Shown: positions 55,001 to 63,762, counted from the first letter of the stretch. The stretch: 64,000 nt of DNA from Leptolyngbya sp. CCY15150 (GCF_016888135.1 NZ_JACSWB010000157.1:124001-188000), one strand, 5' to 3'. Notes: generated by a model not told the origin, from the sequence alone. Program-made: numbers and translations.

Positions 55001-56196
55001 TGGGATTGCAGGATGCCGATGAGCCATCTCGACCCATCCGCATCTTTATTAGCACCGGTGAAGTGTCGGGTGATTTGCAAGGATCGCGCTTGGTGCAGGC
55101 GTTGCTGCGCCAGGCCAAGGTGATGAACCAGCCGCTCGACATCTTGGCCCTGGGCGGCGATCGCATGGCCGCTGCTGGGGCAACGTTGATTGAGCATACC
55201 AGCGCCATCGGCTCCGTCGGCATCTTAGAGGCGATCCCGTTTCTCTTCTCGGGTCTAAAGATCCAGCACCGCGTACGAGCCCAGCTAACAGCGACGCCTC
55301 CGGATGTGGTCGTGTTGATTGATTATTTCGGCGTCAACCTGGGGGTGGGGCGTGCCGTGCAGCGGCATTTTCCCCAGGTGCCCATGCTCTACTACATTGC
55401 TCCTCAGGAATGGGTTTGGTCGCTCAGCCCTCGCAATACCCAACGCATTATTGGCCTGAGCGATCGCATCCTGGCCATCTTTAAAGCCGAAGCCGATTAC
55501 TACCAATGCCATGGTGCAGACGTAGCCTGGATGGGCCATCCCCTGCTCGACTGGGTCTCCGAAGCACCCACCCGGGCCGATGCTCGCCAGCGTTTGGGGC
55601 TGTCTACGGATCAACCCGCGATCGCTCTCCTGCCCGCTTCCCGTCGCCAAGAAATGCGATACCTCTTGCCGGTGATGTTTGCCGCTGCCCGCCGCATCCA
55701 AGACCAAGTACCCGATGTCCACTTTTGGATACCCGCCTCCCTAGCTGCCTATCGCCCGGCCCTGGAGCGAGCGGTGCAAACCTATGGCCTCCACGCCACG
55801 GTCTTAGACGGCCAAGCCCACGATGCGATCGCTGCTGCGGATGTGGTCATTGGTAAATCTGGCACCGTGAACCTAGAAACGGCCCTGATGAACGTGCCCC
55901 AAGTGGTGCTCTATCGCGTCCATCCCCTCACGGCCTGGATTGCCCGCCACCTGCTGCATTTTTCCATTCCCTTCATGTCGCCGACAAATCTGGCGGTGAT
56001 GAAGCCCGTGGTGCCAGAATTTTTGCAAGACGCCGCCACGCCCCAAGCGATCGCCCAAGCCACCCTAGACCTCCTGCTCAACCCCGAACGACGGCAGCAG
56101 ATGCAGGCGGACTATGACCAAGTGCGCCAAGCCCTAGGGCAACCCGGCGTCAGCGATCGCGTCGCCCAAGCCATTTTCACCCAAGTGCAACCCTAG
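55000..56196 (+). CDS. lpxB: Lipid-A-disaccharide synthase LpxB
   Basis: Glycosyltransferase (GT19) joining two acylated glucosamines, 398 residues. FISTGEVSGDLQGSRLVQAL, IDYFGVNLGVGRAVQRHFP and YIAPQEWVWS are family patterns, and the C-terminal half holds KSGTVNLETALMNVPQVVLY. It is translationally coupled to lpxA. It is the last gene of the bamA-lpx block and converges on the CIA30 gene with 18 bases between the stops. Confidence 0.95.
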   Translation: MGLQDADEPSRPIRIFISTGEVSGDLQGSRLVQALLRQAKVMNQPLDILALGGDRMAAAGATLIEHTSAIGSVGILEAIPFLFSGLKIQHRVRAQLTATPPDVVVLIDYFGVNLGVGRAVQRHFPQVPMLYYIAPQEWVWSLSPRNTQRIIGLSDRILAIFKAEADYYQCHGADVAWMGHPLLDWVSEAPTRADARQRLGLSTDQPAIALLPASRRQEMRYLLPVMFAAARRIQDQVPDVHFWIPASLAAYRPALERAVQTYGLHATVLDGQAHDAIAAADVVIGKSGTVNLETALMNVPQVVLYRVHPLTAWIARHLLHFSIPFMSPTNLAVMKPVVPEFLQDAATPQAIAQATLDLLLNPERRQQMQADYDQVRQALGQPGVSDRVAQAIFTQVQP

Positions 56197-56214
56197 GCGG
56201 GTTCAAGTATCGGC

Positions 56215-57393
56215 CTATCCGTTCTGTAGGTTCTCTTGCAGCACCGCCGCTAGGCGATCGCTCTCGTCCCAGGTCAACCCATGAGGGGTCACGGTTTCAG
56301 TATCCAGCATGGCCACCAAAGACTCAGGAGAGGGCACAGCCGAGAGGATCACCAAGGGGCGATCGCTCGGTGCCTGGGCAGAACGATACAGATCCACCGA
56401 ACGCAGCTCAAGCTGAAACGCCCCCGCCTGGAAGTGAGGATTGAGCGCGCCGTCATACTCAAACTTGCTGAGCATCAGTTGGATGGCGCAGATATGACGG
56501 GGATCGAGCGCTGGCGCATTCGGCACCGTCTTGGCCCGAAAAATTGGAATCAACTCCTCAAACGGGATGCGCACCGTCATCCAGTCATCGGCGCGGGTAT
56601 CAAAGGAATAGCAATAGGCCACGCTGTCCCAGGTATCCGCCATGCGCAGCATGAACTTGTAACGCTGACCATCGCCTCGCAGGCGCAGCCGCACTCCAGC
56701 ATGACCCGAAAAATCCAGCGGTGGCGTAAAGTTACGGGTGCGAATGGACGCAAAGCCGCCGGAATTGGCCGTGGACACCGTACCGGCAAAGACCGCCGAT
56801 GTGCCCACCAAGCGAATGCCGCTCTGACTGACACCGCCCATGACCACATCATCCAGCGCGCCCCAGATGTCTTGCACTGAGGGGCTAGGATGACTGAAAT
56901 CAAAAACCGTGGTCAACGCCTCCGGACTCGACGACAGGTGGGCGATCGCCTGGGTTAACCCCTGCCAAGCCGGATCTGCCTGCACCGCTTCCACGGTCGT
57001 CGCGGCACTGCCATAGACCCAACCCTGGCCATCGGCCAAGACCTTGGCCAGCAGCTTAGGATCCGTCCACTCGGTCTCAATCCAGTCCACCTGATCCGCT
57101 AGATCGCCCCAGACCACGCGCTGGGTAGCTGCATCTGTCACCAGCGATCGCAGCTGATAGCCCGCATCCAGCAACGGCTGTCCCACCGATGGCGGCACAT
57201 TGCCTAGAAGAACCACGGTGTTGGGCAAAGCGTTGGACGTGGACGAAAACGCGATCGCTGTCGGCGAGAGGGTGGGGTTGGGGCGACTGTCGAACATAGA
57301 TTGAAACCAATCAAAACTGCTGAGGATCGGCACCACCCCGTAGTATGAAAGGGTTTTCACAAAGCGACCCAGATCCCATTGTGACTGTCCCAT
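56215..57393 (-). CDS. CIA30-domain protein (complex I intermediate-associated 30 kDa-like)
   Basis: The 392-residue protein has an N-terminal region that looks like a worn NAD(P)-binding fold (LPNTVVLLGNVPPSVGQPLL) and a CIA30 beta-sandwich at about residues 165-340: DIWGALDDVVMGGVSQSGIR, AGTVSTANSGGFASIRTRNF and YKFMLRMADTWDSVAYCYSF. In eukaryotes CIA30 assists complex I assembly; in cyanobacteria the partner is not known. The ATG at 57391-57393 follows GGAGG by five bases and is preferred to the ATG at 57405. Confidence 0.87.
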   Translation of the reverse strand: MGQSQWDLGRFVKTLSYYGVVPILSSFDWFQSMFDSRPNPTLSPTAIAFSSTSNALPNTVVLLGNVPPSVGQPLLDAGYQLRSLVTDAATQRVVWGDLADQVDWIETEWTDPKLLAKVLADGQGWVYGSAATTVEAVQADPAWQGLTQAIAHLSSSPEALTTVFDFSHPSPSVQDIWGALDDVVMGGVSQSGIRLVGTSAVFAGTVSTANSGGFASIRTRNFTPPLDFSGHAGVRLRLRGDGQRYKFMLRMADTWDSVAYCYSFDTRADDWMTVRIPFEELIPIFRAKTVPNAPALDPRHICAIQLMLSKFEYDGALNPHFQAGAFQLELRSVDLYRSAQAPSDRPLVILSAVPSPESLVAMLDTETVTPHGLTWDESDRLAAVLQENLQNG

Positions 57394-57510
57394 AAGCACC
57401 TCCATCTCCAGGGTTGACCTATCTCTAGTCTAGGAGGATTTACGGAAGCTGACCGTTGGGAAGGCGGTTAGGACTGGGCGGCATAGATTGACCAATCTTG
57501 ACCAAGCGCG

Positions 57511-57534
57511 AACAAGGGGCCTAGGCCCCTTGTT
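57511..57534. terminator. Perfect 24-bp palindrome after the collagen-like gene
   Basis: AACAAGGGGCCT is followed directly by its reverse complement. It lies 36 bases past the end of the collagen-like gene (minus strand) and before the CIA30 gene, so an intrinsic terminator is likely. Confidence 0.7.
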
Positions 57535-57569
57535 TAACCTGCCTAGGAGTAGGCAGATTGCCGCTAGCC

Positions 57570-58955
57570 CTAGATCGAGCCGCGCCAGCTCATGGTTTGT
57601 TCCGCCGATTGCCCCCCGAGGGAACGAATCGCCTTTAGCTCAATCTCCACCCGCACCCCCGACTGGCGATAGCGAGCATCGATGGGCAACTGTCCTAGAT
57701 CAATGGAAAAGCGGTTGAAATTTTGGGTGACCCACTCGGCTGGAACCTCTCCCTCATAGCGCGTGCCAAAGCGGCCGCGATCGCCAAACCGATCCTCCGT
57801 TGAGCGGTAGCGTAGCTCAAACCGCGTCGCCACCACATCAGATTTGTCCGCCAGATCCACCACACTCAACTGTAGATCTGCACCACTGCCCGAGAACTCA
57901 CCCACCGCCAGCTGAGTTGCTTCACTGCGCAGCACCAGTTCTGACACCGTATAGGTTGCCACAGACTCCTCATACTGTAGATCGCCGACCAGCCACACAT
58001 CTTCCGGCACCGTCACCCGCACCGATTGATTCTCCAATAGCTCCAGACCCAGCGACTCGTTGGCCACCTCCGAGAGCGATCGCTCCGCTGCCCAGTTGAG
58101 CTGCACCGTTTGCTCCGCCCGTCCCACAAACTCACGATACTCATCCGCCACGATCGATCCACTGGCCAGCAGCGTCGAGGCTCCCCGCCGCGTCGCCCAA
58201 ATATTGCGAGATAGGGAAACCGGCTGTTGCTGGAAGCGAGACAGGCTGAAGGTGATGTTAGGGTTATCCGGTGCCAACGGTTCCGCCTGCTGCACCAGCG
58301 TCAACCGTCCCAACTGCCCTGGCTGACCATTACGACCCGATTGCCCATTGCGACCATCGGCACCATCCCGACAGCGATAGCGCTCCGTTCGACAACTGCG
58401 ATTCGCGCTGCCTGGCGTGCCCGTGCAAACCTCTTCCTCCCAGTAGGAGCGCTCACAGCGACAGCCCGCCGCCCCATAGCCCGGTCGTCCGCCTCGTCCG
58501 GCCCGGCCCCCTGCCGCGATCACCGAGAGCGATCGCAACTGAGTTGGATCTGTGTAATACACCGTCACCGATCCACCATTGCCGCCATTGCCGCCCTGGC
58601 CACCATTGCCGCCCTGGCCACCATTGGCTGCCCGCACATCGCTGCGATCGCGGGGTTGCCAACCGCAAAAAGCCGATCGCCCATTGCCGCCATCATCCCC
58701 ATCTCCGCCATCGGTACCCGATAGATTGAGGTTGACCGGACTGCCGTCTAACACCAGGGTACGACTTTGGCCATCCTGCCCCGATCGCCCCTCCCGTCCA
58801 CGAAATCCATCGGTGCCATCGGTGCCATAGCGGCGAGCATTGCTCGATTGCCCATAGGTTTGGGCCAGGCATACCTCTTGAGCGATCGCTGGAACACTAA
58901 GAATGCCAAGCACCGCCACACCGCAGCCTACAACAAGGTTTTTCATCCGCCCCAT
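57570..58955 (-). CDS. Secreted collagen-like glycine-repeat protein
   Basis: The 461-residue protein has a signal peptide (NLVVGCGVAVLGILSVPAIA) and a Gly-rich N-terminal half. Runs of Gly-x-x appear at about residues 43-65 (GTDGTDGFRGREGRSGQDG), 77-95, 115-132 (NGGQGGNGGQGGNGGNGG), 150-165 and 200-222 (DGADGRNGQSGRNGQPG). Three cysteine groups (CGW, GCRCE, CTG...CRTERYRC) lie among them. The C-terminal half (about 230-461) is a beta-rich domain without a family I know. A surface or matrix protein is likely. Possible starts are the ATG at 58955 or the next one at 58946. Confidence 0.8.
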   Translation of the reverse strand: MGRMKNLVVGCGVAVLGILSVPAIAQEVCLAQTYGQSSNARRYGTDGTDGFRGREGRSGQDGQSRTLVLDGSPVNLNLSGTDGGDGDDGGNGRSAFCGWQPRDRSDVRAANGGQGGNGGQGGNGGNGGSVTVYYTDPTQLRSLSVIAAGGRAGRGGRPGYGAAGCRCERSYWEEEVCTGTPGSANRSCRTERYRCRDGADGRNGQSGRNGQPGQLGRLTLVQQAEPLAPDNPNITFSLSRFQQQPVSLSRNIWATRRGASTLLASGSIVADEYREFVGRAEQTVQLNWAAERSLSEVANESLGLELLENQSVRVTVPEDVWLVGDLQYEESVATYTVSELVLRSEATQLAVGEFSGSGADLQLSVVDLADKSDVVATRFELRYRSTEDRFGDRGRFGTRYEGEVPAEWVTQNFNRFSIDLGQLPIDARYRQSGVRVEIELKAIRSLGGQSAEQTMSWRGSI

Positions 58956-59091
58956 AGTCTTTCTTGATCTCCACGCAACTCAGATGATGTCCTAGGATAC
59001 AAGATACGTCTCTGAAATTCAGCATCATGACACAGGTGAATTCCGTAGGTATCCCTAGGCAGTGGAGACGGACGAACACATCGGTGGGTTT

Positions 59092-59838
59092 CTAGTCAGA
59101 TGTTAAGAATTCCAGATATTGCCGACTCAAGTCTTTCACTGCTAGCTCGTAAAGCTGACGACCATGATCAGGGGTAGCCAGAGCCGGGTTTGATCCCATG
59201 CGTCCATCTGGATAACAACGGCGAAACTCCGCAGCGCTGTAGATAGGATAGCCCGAAGGAACGTTAGGATCAAGATAAGCTGTTTTGATCGAATCTGGAT
59301 AAACGTACTGAGTTAGTGCCACTTCACTGGGCGTGGCATGGGAACCTTCTTCGCTACCGTAGAGTTCCTTAGCTAACCGATACACCGAACCACACATATA
59401 CCAATTGGCTACCTGACACTGAACGCGATCGCCCCCTGGAATAGGTAAATTGCTCAATACCGCATAGCTTTCCGAGAAAGCCGCCTTCAGCGTAGCCACA
59501 TTACCGCCGTGACCATTGATGAAAAAGAATTGGCGAAAACCCGCCTTGGTTAAGCTCACCAAATAATCACGAATCACCAAGATCAAGGTACTGGGGCGCA
59601 GGCTGATGCTGCCGGGAAAGTCCGTATGGTGCAGCGCCATGCCCACATTAATCGTCGGCCCCACCAATGCCTGAGTCGCATCACCCACCCCATGGGCGAT
59701 CGCTTCTGCACAAATGGCATCGGTGCCAATTAACCCAGTCGGGCCGTGCTGTTCTGTGGAGCCAATGGGCAGAATTAAACCCTGGGAGCGGGTCAGATAG
59801 TCGTCAACTTCGGGCCAGGTGCTAAGGTGCAGGAGCAT
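59092..59838 (-). CDS. Creatininase-family amidohydrolase
   Basis: The 248-residue metal-dependent hydrolase shows the creatininase ligand set: LPIGSTEQHGPTGLIGTDA, then FFINGHGGN and the SHATPSEVAL segment. The family includes creatininases and mycofactocin or pyrimidine-related amidohydrolases; the substrate here is unknown. It is cytoplasmic, stands alone, and faces away from the vapB-like gene. Confidence 0.88.
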   Translation of the reverse strand: MLLHLSTWPEVDDYLTRSQGLILPIGSTEQHGPTGLIGTDAICAEAIAHGVGDATQALVGPTINVGMALHHTDFPGSISLRPSTLILVIRDYLVSLTKAGFRQFFFINGHGGNVATLKAAFSESYAVLSNLPIPGGDRVQCQVANWYMCGSVYRLAKELYGSEEGSHATPSEVALTQYVYPDSIKTAYLDPNVPSGYPIYSAAEFRRCYPDGRMGSNPALATPDHGRQLYELAVKDLSRQYLEFLTSD

Positions 59839-59991
59839 AGGGATATCGGGTAAAGAGCCAACAGTCTCTACCTTAGCGCGAGGGCTGAGAGAGATGTTGG
59901 TTCGTCAAACCCATCAGGATCTAGATTTGGAACACGCCTTATGCAAAATTTCCGCCTTCTCTCGTGACAGCCTCCTAACCCATGAGCCATT

Positions 59992-60252
59992 ATGAACACA
60001 TCCCCCTCCAGCACCCTCTCGGAGCTAGCCATGCTGATCCAACACATTATGCAAGAACTCCAAGCCTTGCCCGAAGAAAAACTAGCCGAAATCTATGACC
60101 TGATCCACTACTTTCGCCTAGGGCTAAACCAAGAAACCAACCGAGCACCATCGAGCAGCACCGAACTGCGTACCCCTGGTCTACTCAGCGGCAAACTCAG
60201 CGACGCCTTCTTTAACCCTCTAACCGAAGAGGAACTCCAGCAATGGGAATAA
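59992..60252 (+). CDS. VapB-type (DUF2281) antitoxin
   Basis: The 86-residue protein resembles DUF2281-type antitoxins: a helical dimerisation-like start (LPEEKLAEIYDLIHYFR) and a C-terminal tail LLSGKLSDAFFNPLTEEELQ that should wrap the PIN toxin. It is intact, while its toxin partner downstream (60243-60365) is truncated. The stop overlaps the toxin start by ten bases, as usual for such pairs. Confidence 0.82.
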   Translation: MNTSPSSTLSELAMLIQHIMQELQALPEEKLAEIYDLIHYFRLGLNQETNRAPSSSTELRTPGLLSGKLSDAFFNPLTEEELQQWE

Positions 60253-60365
60253 CCTATCTGCTCGATACCCATAGTTTGCTGTGGTGGCTCTTTGACGACC
60301 CAAAACTCGACACCACTTGTCGCACCATCTGGTACTGCACAGTCTTGAATGAAGAGTGTGTCTAA
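60243..60365 (+). pseudogene. Truncated VapC PIN-domain toxin
   Basis: The 40-codon frame starts as a PIN toxin (MGITYLLDTHSLLWWLFDDP, with the first catalytic Asp in LLDTH) and overlaps the antitoxin by ten bases, but ends after about 25 normal residues in unrelated codons and a TAA. PIN toxins are near 130 residues and need three more acidic residues, all missing here. The break falls near 60330, about 85 bases before the Roco gene. Confidence 0.8.
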
Positions 60366-60414
60366 CCGGATTTGATATCAGCACTTCATCACTAATCCCA
60401 AATCTAACATTGCC

Positions 60415-63400
60415 ATGTCCCAAGACGAGCTACTGCAACTCATCGACCAAGCCGCCACCGAAGGCTGGACAGAGCTTGACTTGACAGGACGAGGCTTGAC
60501 GGAACTGCCCCCAGAGATTGGCAAGCTGACCCAGCTAGAAACCCTCATATTGGGCAAGGTTGAAAAATGGCAGTACCTAGACGGCAAACTCACCCCTCAG
60601 CTAGTGACTAATGCCATTAGCAAGCTGCCTGCTGAAATAGCGGCCTTGCAACAGCTAACCATGTTAGATCTCAGCGGCAACCCCCTAGGAGACTTGCCAG
60701 AGGTGGTTGCTCAACTCACATCACTCAAAGACCTGCGAGCGATCGCCACCAACATCACGACGATTCCCGACTGCATCGCACAGCTCACGAACCTGACAAA
60801 ACTTGGGCTCGATAGTAATCAAATCACGACGATTCCCGACAGCATCGCACAGCTTAAAAATCTGACAGAACTTTCGCTCGATAGCAATCAAATCACGACG
60901 ATTCCCGACTGCATCGCACAGCTCACCAATCTGACGACACTTTCGCTCTCTAGCAATCAAATCACGACGATTCCCGACTGCATCGCACAGCTCACGAACC
61001 TGACAAAACTTGGGCTCGATCGTAATCAAATCACGACGATTCCCGACAGCATCGCACAGCTCACCAATCTGACGACACTTTCGCTCGATCGTAATCAAAT
61101 CACGACGATTCCCGACAGCATCGCACAGCTCACGAATCTGACGACACTTTGGCTCCATAGCAATCAAATCACGACGATTCCCGACAGCCTCGCACAGCTC
61201 ACCAATCTGACGGAACTTTCGCTCTCTGGCAATGAAATCACGACGATTCCCGACAGCCTCGCACAGCTCACCAATCTGACGGAACTTTCGCTCTCTAGCA
61301 ATGAAATCACGACGATTCCCGACAGCCTCGCCCAGCTCACCGCCTTAGAATGGCTGGATCTAGAGAATAATCACCTTACAGATTGTCCCGAATGCCTAGA
61401 AACCCTGCCTCAGCTTGAAGTCCTTGACCTGCGGCGCAATCCTTTACCTATTTCTCCAGAAGTCCTAGGGCCAACCAGCGGAGATCCAGGCTCAGTCGAA
61501 GATATCTTTAACTACCTCAAAAAACTCCGCAGTGGCAGCGTCAAACCCCTCAACGAAGCCAAATTGCTGCTGGTGGGTCAGGGTAGCGTCGGCAAAACTT
61601 CGTTAGTCAAACAGCTTATGGAGGGTCAATATAACCCTCACGAACCCCAAACCGATGGACTCTCCGTCCGTACTTGGGGTGTCCATGTCAACAGTAAAGA
61701 CGTACGCCTGAATATATGGGATTTTGGTGGACAGGAGATCTACCACGCCACCCACCAGTTTTTTCTCACCAAGCGCAGCCTCTACCTGCTGGTTTGCAAC
61801 TGCCGCACCAGCGAAGACGAAAACCGCATTGAATACTGGCTGAAACTCATCCAAAGCTTTGGCGGCGGGTCGCCTGTTCTGATCGTCGGCAACAAAAAAG
61901 ACGAACAGCCCTTCGACATTAACCGCCAGGCTCTGCGGCAAAAATACCCCAACATCTGCGACATTATCGAAACCTCTTGCCAAACCGGCGAGGGCATCAC
62001 AGAGCTAACAGCAAAAATTACTGAAGAAGTTGGCAAACTCCAGGATGTCTACAACCTCCTGCCCCTGTCATGGTTTCAGGTCAAAGAACAGCTCGAAGCC
62101 CTCGATCGCGACTTTATTAGCTACAGCGAATACATCGGGATCTGCTACCAAAACCAGATTTGCGAAGAACAAAGCCAAAACCAGCTCATTGACCTGCTCC
62201 ACAACCTGGGACTGGTGCTCAACTTTCGTGACCACGACTTTTTGCAAAACACCAACGTGCTCAATCCCGACTGGGTCACCCAGGGCATCTACGCCTTGCT
62301 CAGCGACGAAACCCTCAAAACCCAGGGCAAAGGCATCCTCACCACCGCCGACCTCAACCGGGTGCTGAAGGGCGATCGATATCCCCCCGATCGCCATCGC
62401 TACCTCACCGAGCTGATGCAGGAGTTTCAGCTCTGCTTTGAGCTGCCCGACTGCGGCTCTGCCAAATTCCTCATTCCCGGCCTGCTGCCCAAAGATGAAC
62501 CCAAAGCCACCAGCCTAGAAGGCGATACCCTCAACTTTGAATATCACTATCGCATCCTGCCCGAGAGCGTCCTCTCCCGCTTCATCGTGCTCAGCCACGA
62601 AAAAATTTACCAAGGTATTCACTGGCGCAGCGGCGTCATGCTCGCCTATTGCGAGGGCGACGAAGTCTACAACATCGCCCGCATCAAGGCCGACCCCGAA
62701 GACAAAAAGATCTTTATTGCCATCAACGGGCGCGAAACGACCCGCCGCGTCTTTCTCTCTCTCATCCGTGACACCTTCAACAAAATCCATCACAGCTTTG
62801 CCGATCTTGAGGTCACCGAATGGGTACCTGTCCCTAACTATCCCAACCATCCCCCTCTCGACTACCAAGAGCTTTTGGGACTAGAAGCCATGGGTGAACA
62901 AAACTACCCCATCGGCAAGCTTCGCATCAAAGTCAACCTGCGCCAGCTTCTCGACGGCTACGAGCCAATAGAGGTTCGTCGGCGCTATAACCGAGGTGAT
63001 AAAGACTTCGACCAAGGCTATGCAAGTCCTTTTACTATTATCAACAACGTAGAGGTTACCGCCATGTCAGAAGGTTCTAAGTTTACCAACCATAACCAAG
63101 GGGCCAATATTGGCAACTTCGTCAACGAAGCCAACAACAGTCCGGTCACCGCCACTGACTTTACCCAAACCAGTGGCGTTACAACTGCCGACGTGCTACA
63201 GATGATCGATCGCCTGCGCCAAACCGCTGCTCAGCTTCCCCCAGAGGTTCAAGATAACCTAATCATTGACCTCAAGGCTGTTGAGGACGAAGTCCAAAAA
63301 CCTGAAGACCAGCGCAATATGCCCCGGATTAAACAACGCTTAACGGCTTTGCTGACAGCAGCCACTATCGGGATGGGCAGTATTGTGGGCGGCGTGTCGG

Positions 63401-63483
63401 CTGCCAATACCTTTGCTGACGAAGTGATTGAGCTAGGCAGTAAAATCGGTATTGAACTGCAACTCCCCTCATCTCAGCCGTAG
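60415..63483 (+). CDS. Roco protein: leucine-rich repeats, Roc GTPase, COR domain and C-terminal module
   Basis: The 1022-residue protein has LRRs at about residues 15-350, nine of them nearly identical (114-320); a Roc GTPase domain with P-loop GQGSVGKTS (388-396), G3 DFGGQE (436-441), G4 NKKD (493-496) and a G5-like SCQTGEG; a COR domain at about 545-855; and a C-terminal module at about 880-1022 that includes a polar repeat-like start (NHNQGANIGNFVNEANN) and a Gly/Ala-rich stretch (AATIGMGSIVGGVSAANTF). Roco proteins are GTP-controlled dimers; cyanobacterial ones have no known partner. The end module may act as an effector, an inference. An in-frame ATG at 63064 preceded by AGAGG could start it separately. 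Confidence 0.9.
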   Translation: MSQDELLQLIDQAATEGWTELDLTGRGLTELPPEIGKLTQLETLILGKVEKWQYLDGKLTPQLVTNAISKLPAEIAALQQLTMLDLSGNPLGDLPEVVAQLTSLKDLRAIATNITTIPDCIAQLTNLTKLGLDSNQITTIPDSIAQLKNLTELSLDSNQITTIPDCIAQLTNLTTLSLSSNQITTIPDCIAQLTNLTKLGLDRNQITTIPDSIAQLTNLTTLSLDRNQITTIPDSIAQLTNLTTLWLHSNQITTIPDSLAQLTNLTELSLSGNEITTIPDSLAQLTNLTELSLSSNEITTIPDSLAQLTALEWLDLENNHLTDCPECLETLPQLEVLDLRRNPLPISPEVLGPTSGDPGSVEDIFNYLKKLRSGSVKPLNEAKLLLVGQGSVGKTSLVKQLMEGQYNPHEPQTDGLSVRTWGVHVNSKDVRLNIWDFGGQEIYHATHQFFLTKRSLYLLVCNCRTSEDENRIEYWLKLIQSFGGGSPVLIVGNKKDEQPFDINRQALRQKYPNICDIIETSCQTGEGITELTAKITEEVGKLQDVYNLLPLSWFQVKEQLEALDRDFISYSEYIGICYQNQICEEQSQNQLIDLLHNLGLVLNFRDHDFLQNTNVLNPDWVTQGIYALLSDETLKTQGKGILTTADLNRVLKGDRYPPDRHRYLTELMQEFQLCFELPDCGSAKFLIPGLLPKDEPKATSLEGDTLNFEYHYRILPESVLSRFIVLSHEKIYQGIHWRSGVMLAYCEGDEVYNIARIKADPEDKKIFIAINGRETTRRVFLSLIRDTFNKIHHSFADLEVTEWVPVPNYPNHPPLDYQELLGLEAMGEQNYPIGKLRIKVNLRQLLDGYEPIEVRRRYNRGDKDFDQGYASPFTIINNVEVTAMSEGSKFTNHNQGANIGNFVNEANNSPVTATDFTQTSGVTTADVLQMIDRLRQTAAQLPPEVQDNLIIDLKAVEDEVQKPEDQRNMPRIKQRLTALLTAATIGMGSIVGGVSAANTFADEVIELGSKIGIELQLPSSQP
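60754..61374 (+). repeat. Nine tandem 69-bp LRR-encoding units
   Basis: Units of 69 bases start at 60754 and recur exactly every 69 bases to 61306. Each encodes ITTIPD(S/C)(I/L)AQL followed by a variable (T/K)NLT.L.L..N. The first 18 bases, ATCACGACGATTCCCGAC, are conserved in all nine, which shows recent amplification or gene-conversion. The ninth unit diverges in its second half. Confidence 0.95.
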
Positions 63484-63528
63484 GTTTTATTCGTTAAGCC
63501 ATACACCATCTCATGTGAGGGATTATCT

Positions 63529-63762
63529 CTACAGAACCAACTGAATCTGCGACCCTTGAGCCTGTTTTTGTACCTCGATGCGGGTTTGAAACGCTGCTTT
63601 GAGATAAGAAATGTGCGTGACCGCTAAGATACAGGCGAAATCATCAGCCAGGTCATCGAGCTTCTGCTATTGCTGGAGACGACCCAGGTGAGCTAAGTGC
63701 TGAACCCGTTGCGATCGCCCCTCGGTTAACTGATACTCCAATTGGGCGATCGCTCCAGAACC
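63529..63762 (-). pseudogene. sbcC: Remnant of exonuclease gene sbcC
   Basis: Read on the minus strand, this segment encodes a coiled-coil piece (AQLEYQLTEGRSQRVQHLAH), then a stop (TAG at 63667-63669), then LDDLADDFACILAVTHISYL and KAAFQTRIEVQKQAQGSQIQ, ending in a normal stop. The second part matches the C-terminal D-loop and H-motif end of SbcC (VTH... RIEV.K). The Walker B, signature and N-terminal parts are missing, so it is a remnant with an internal deletion. Confidence 0.65.

Noticed and set aside
58227-58729. Plus-strand frames opposite the collagen-like gene
   Set aside because: Proline/threonine repeats are the antisense of the glycine-repeat codons.
60721-61374. CRISPR-like regular repeat array
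   Set aside because: The 69-bp period is unbroken coding sequence for leucine-rich repeats, with no spacers of unrelated sequence; the repeating minus-strand frame here is its shadow.
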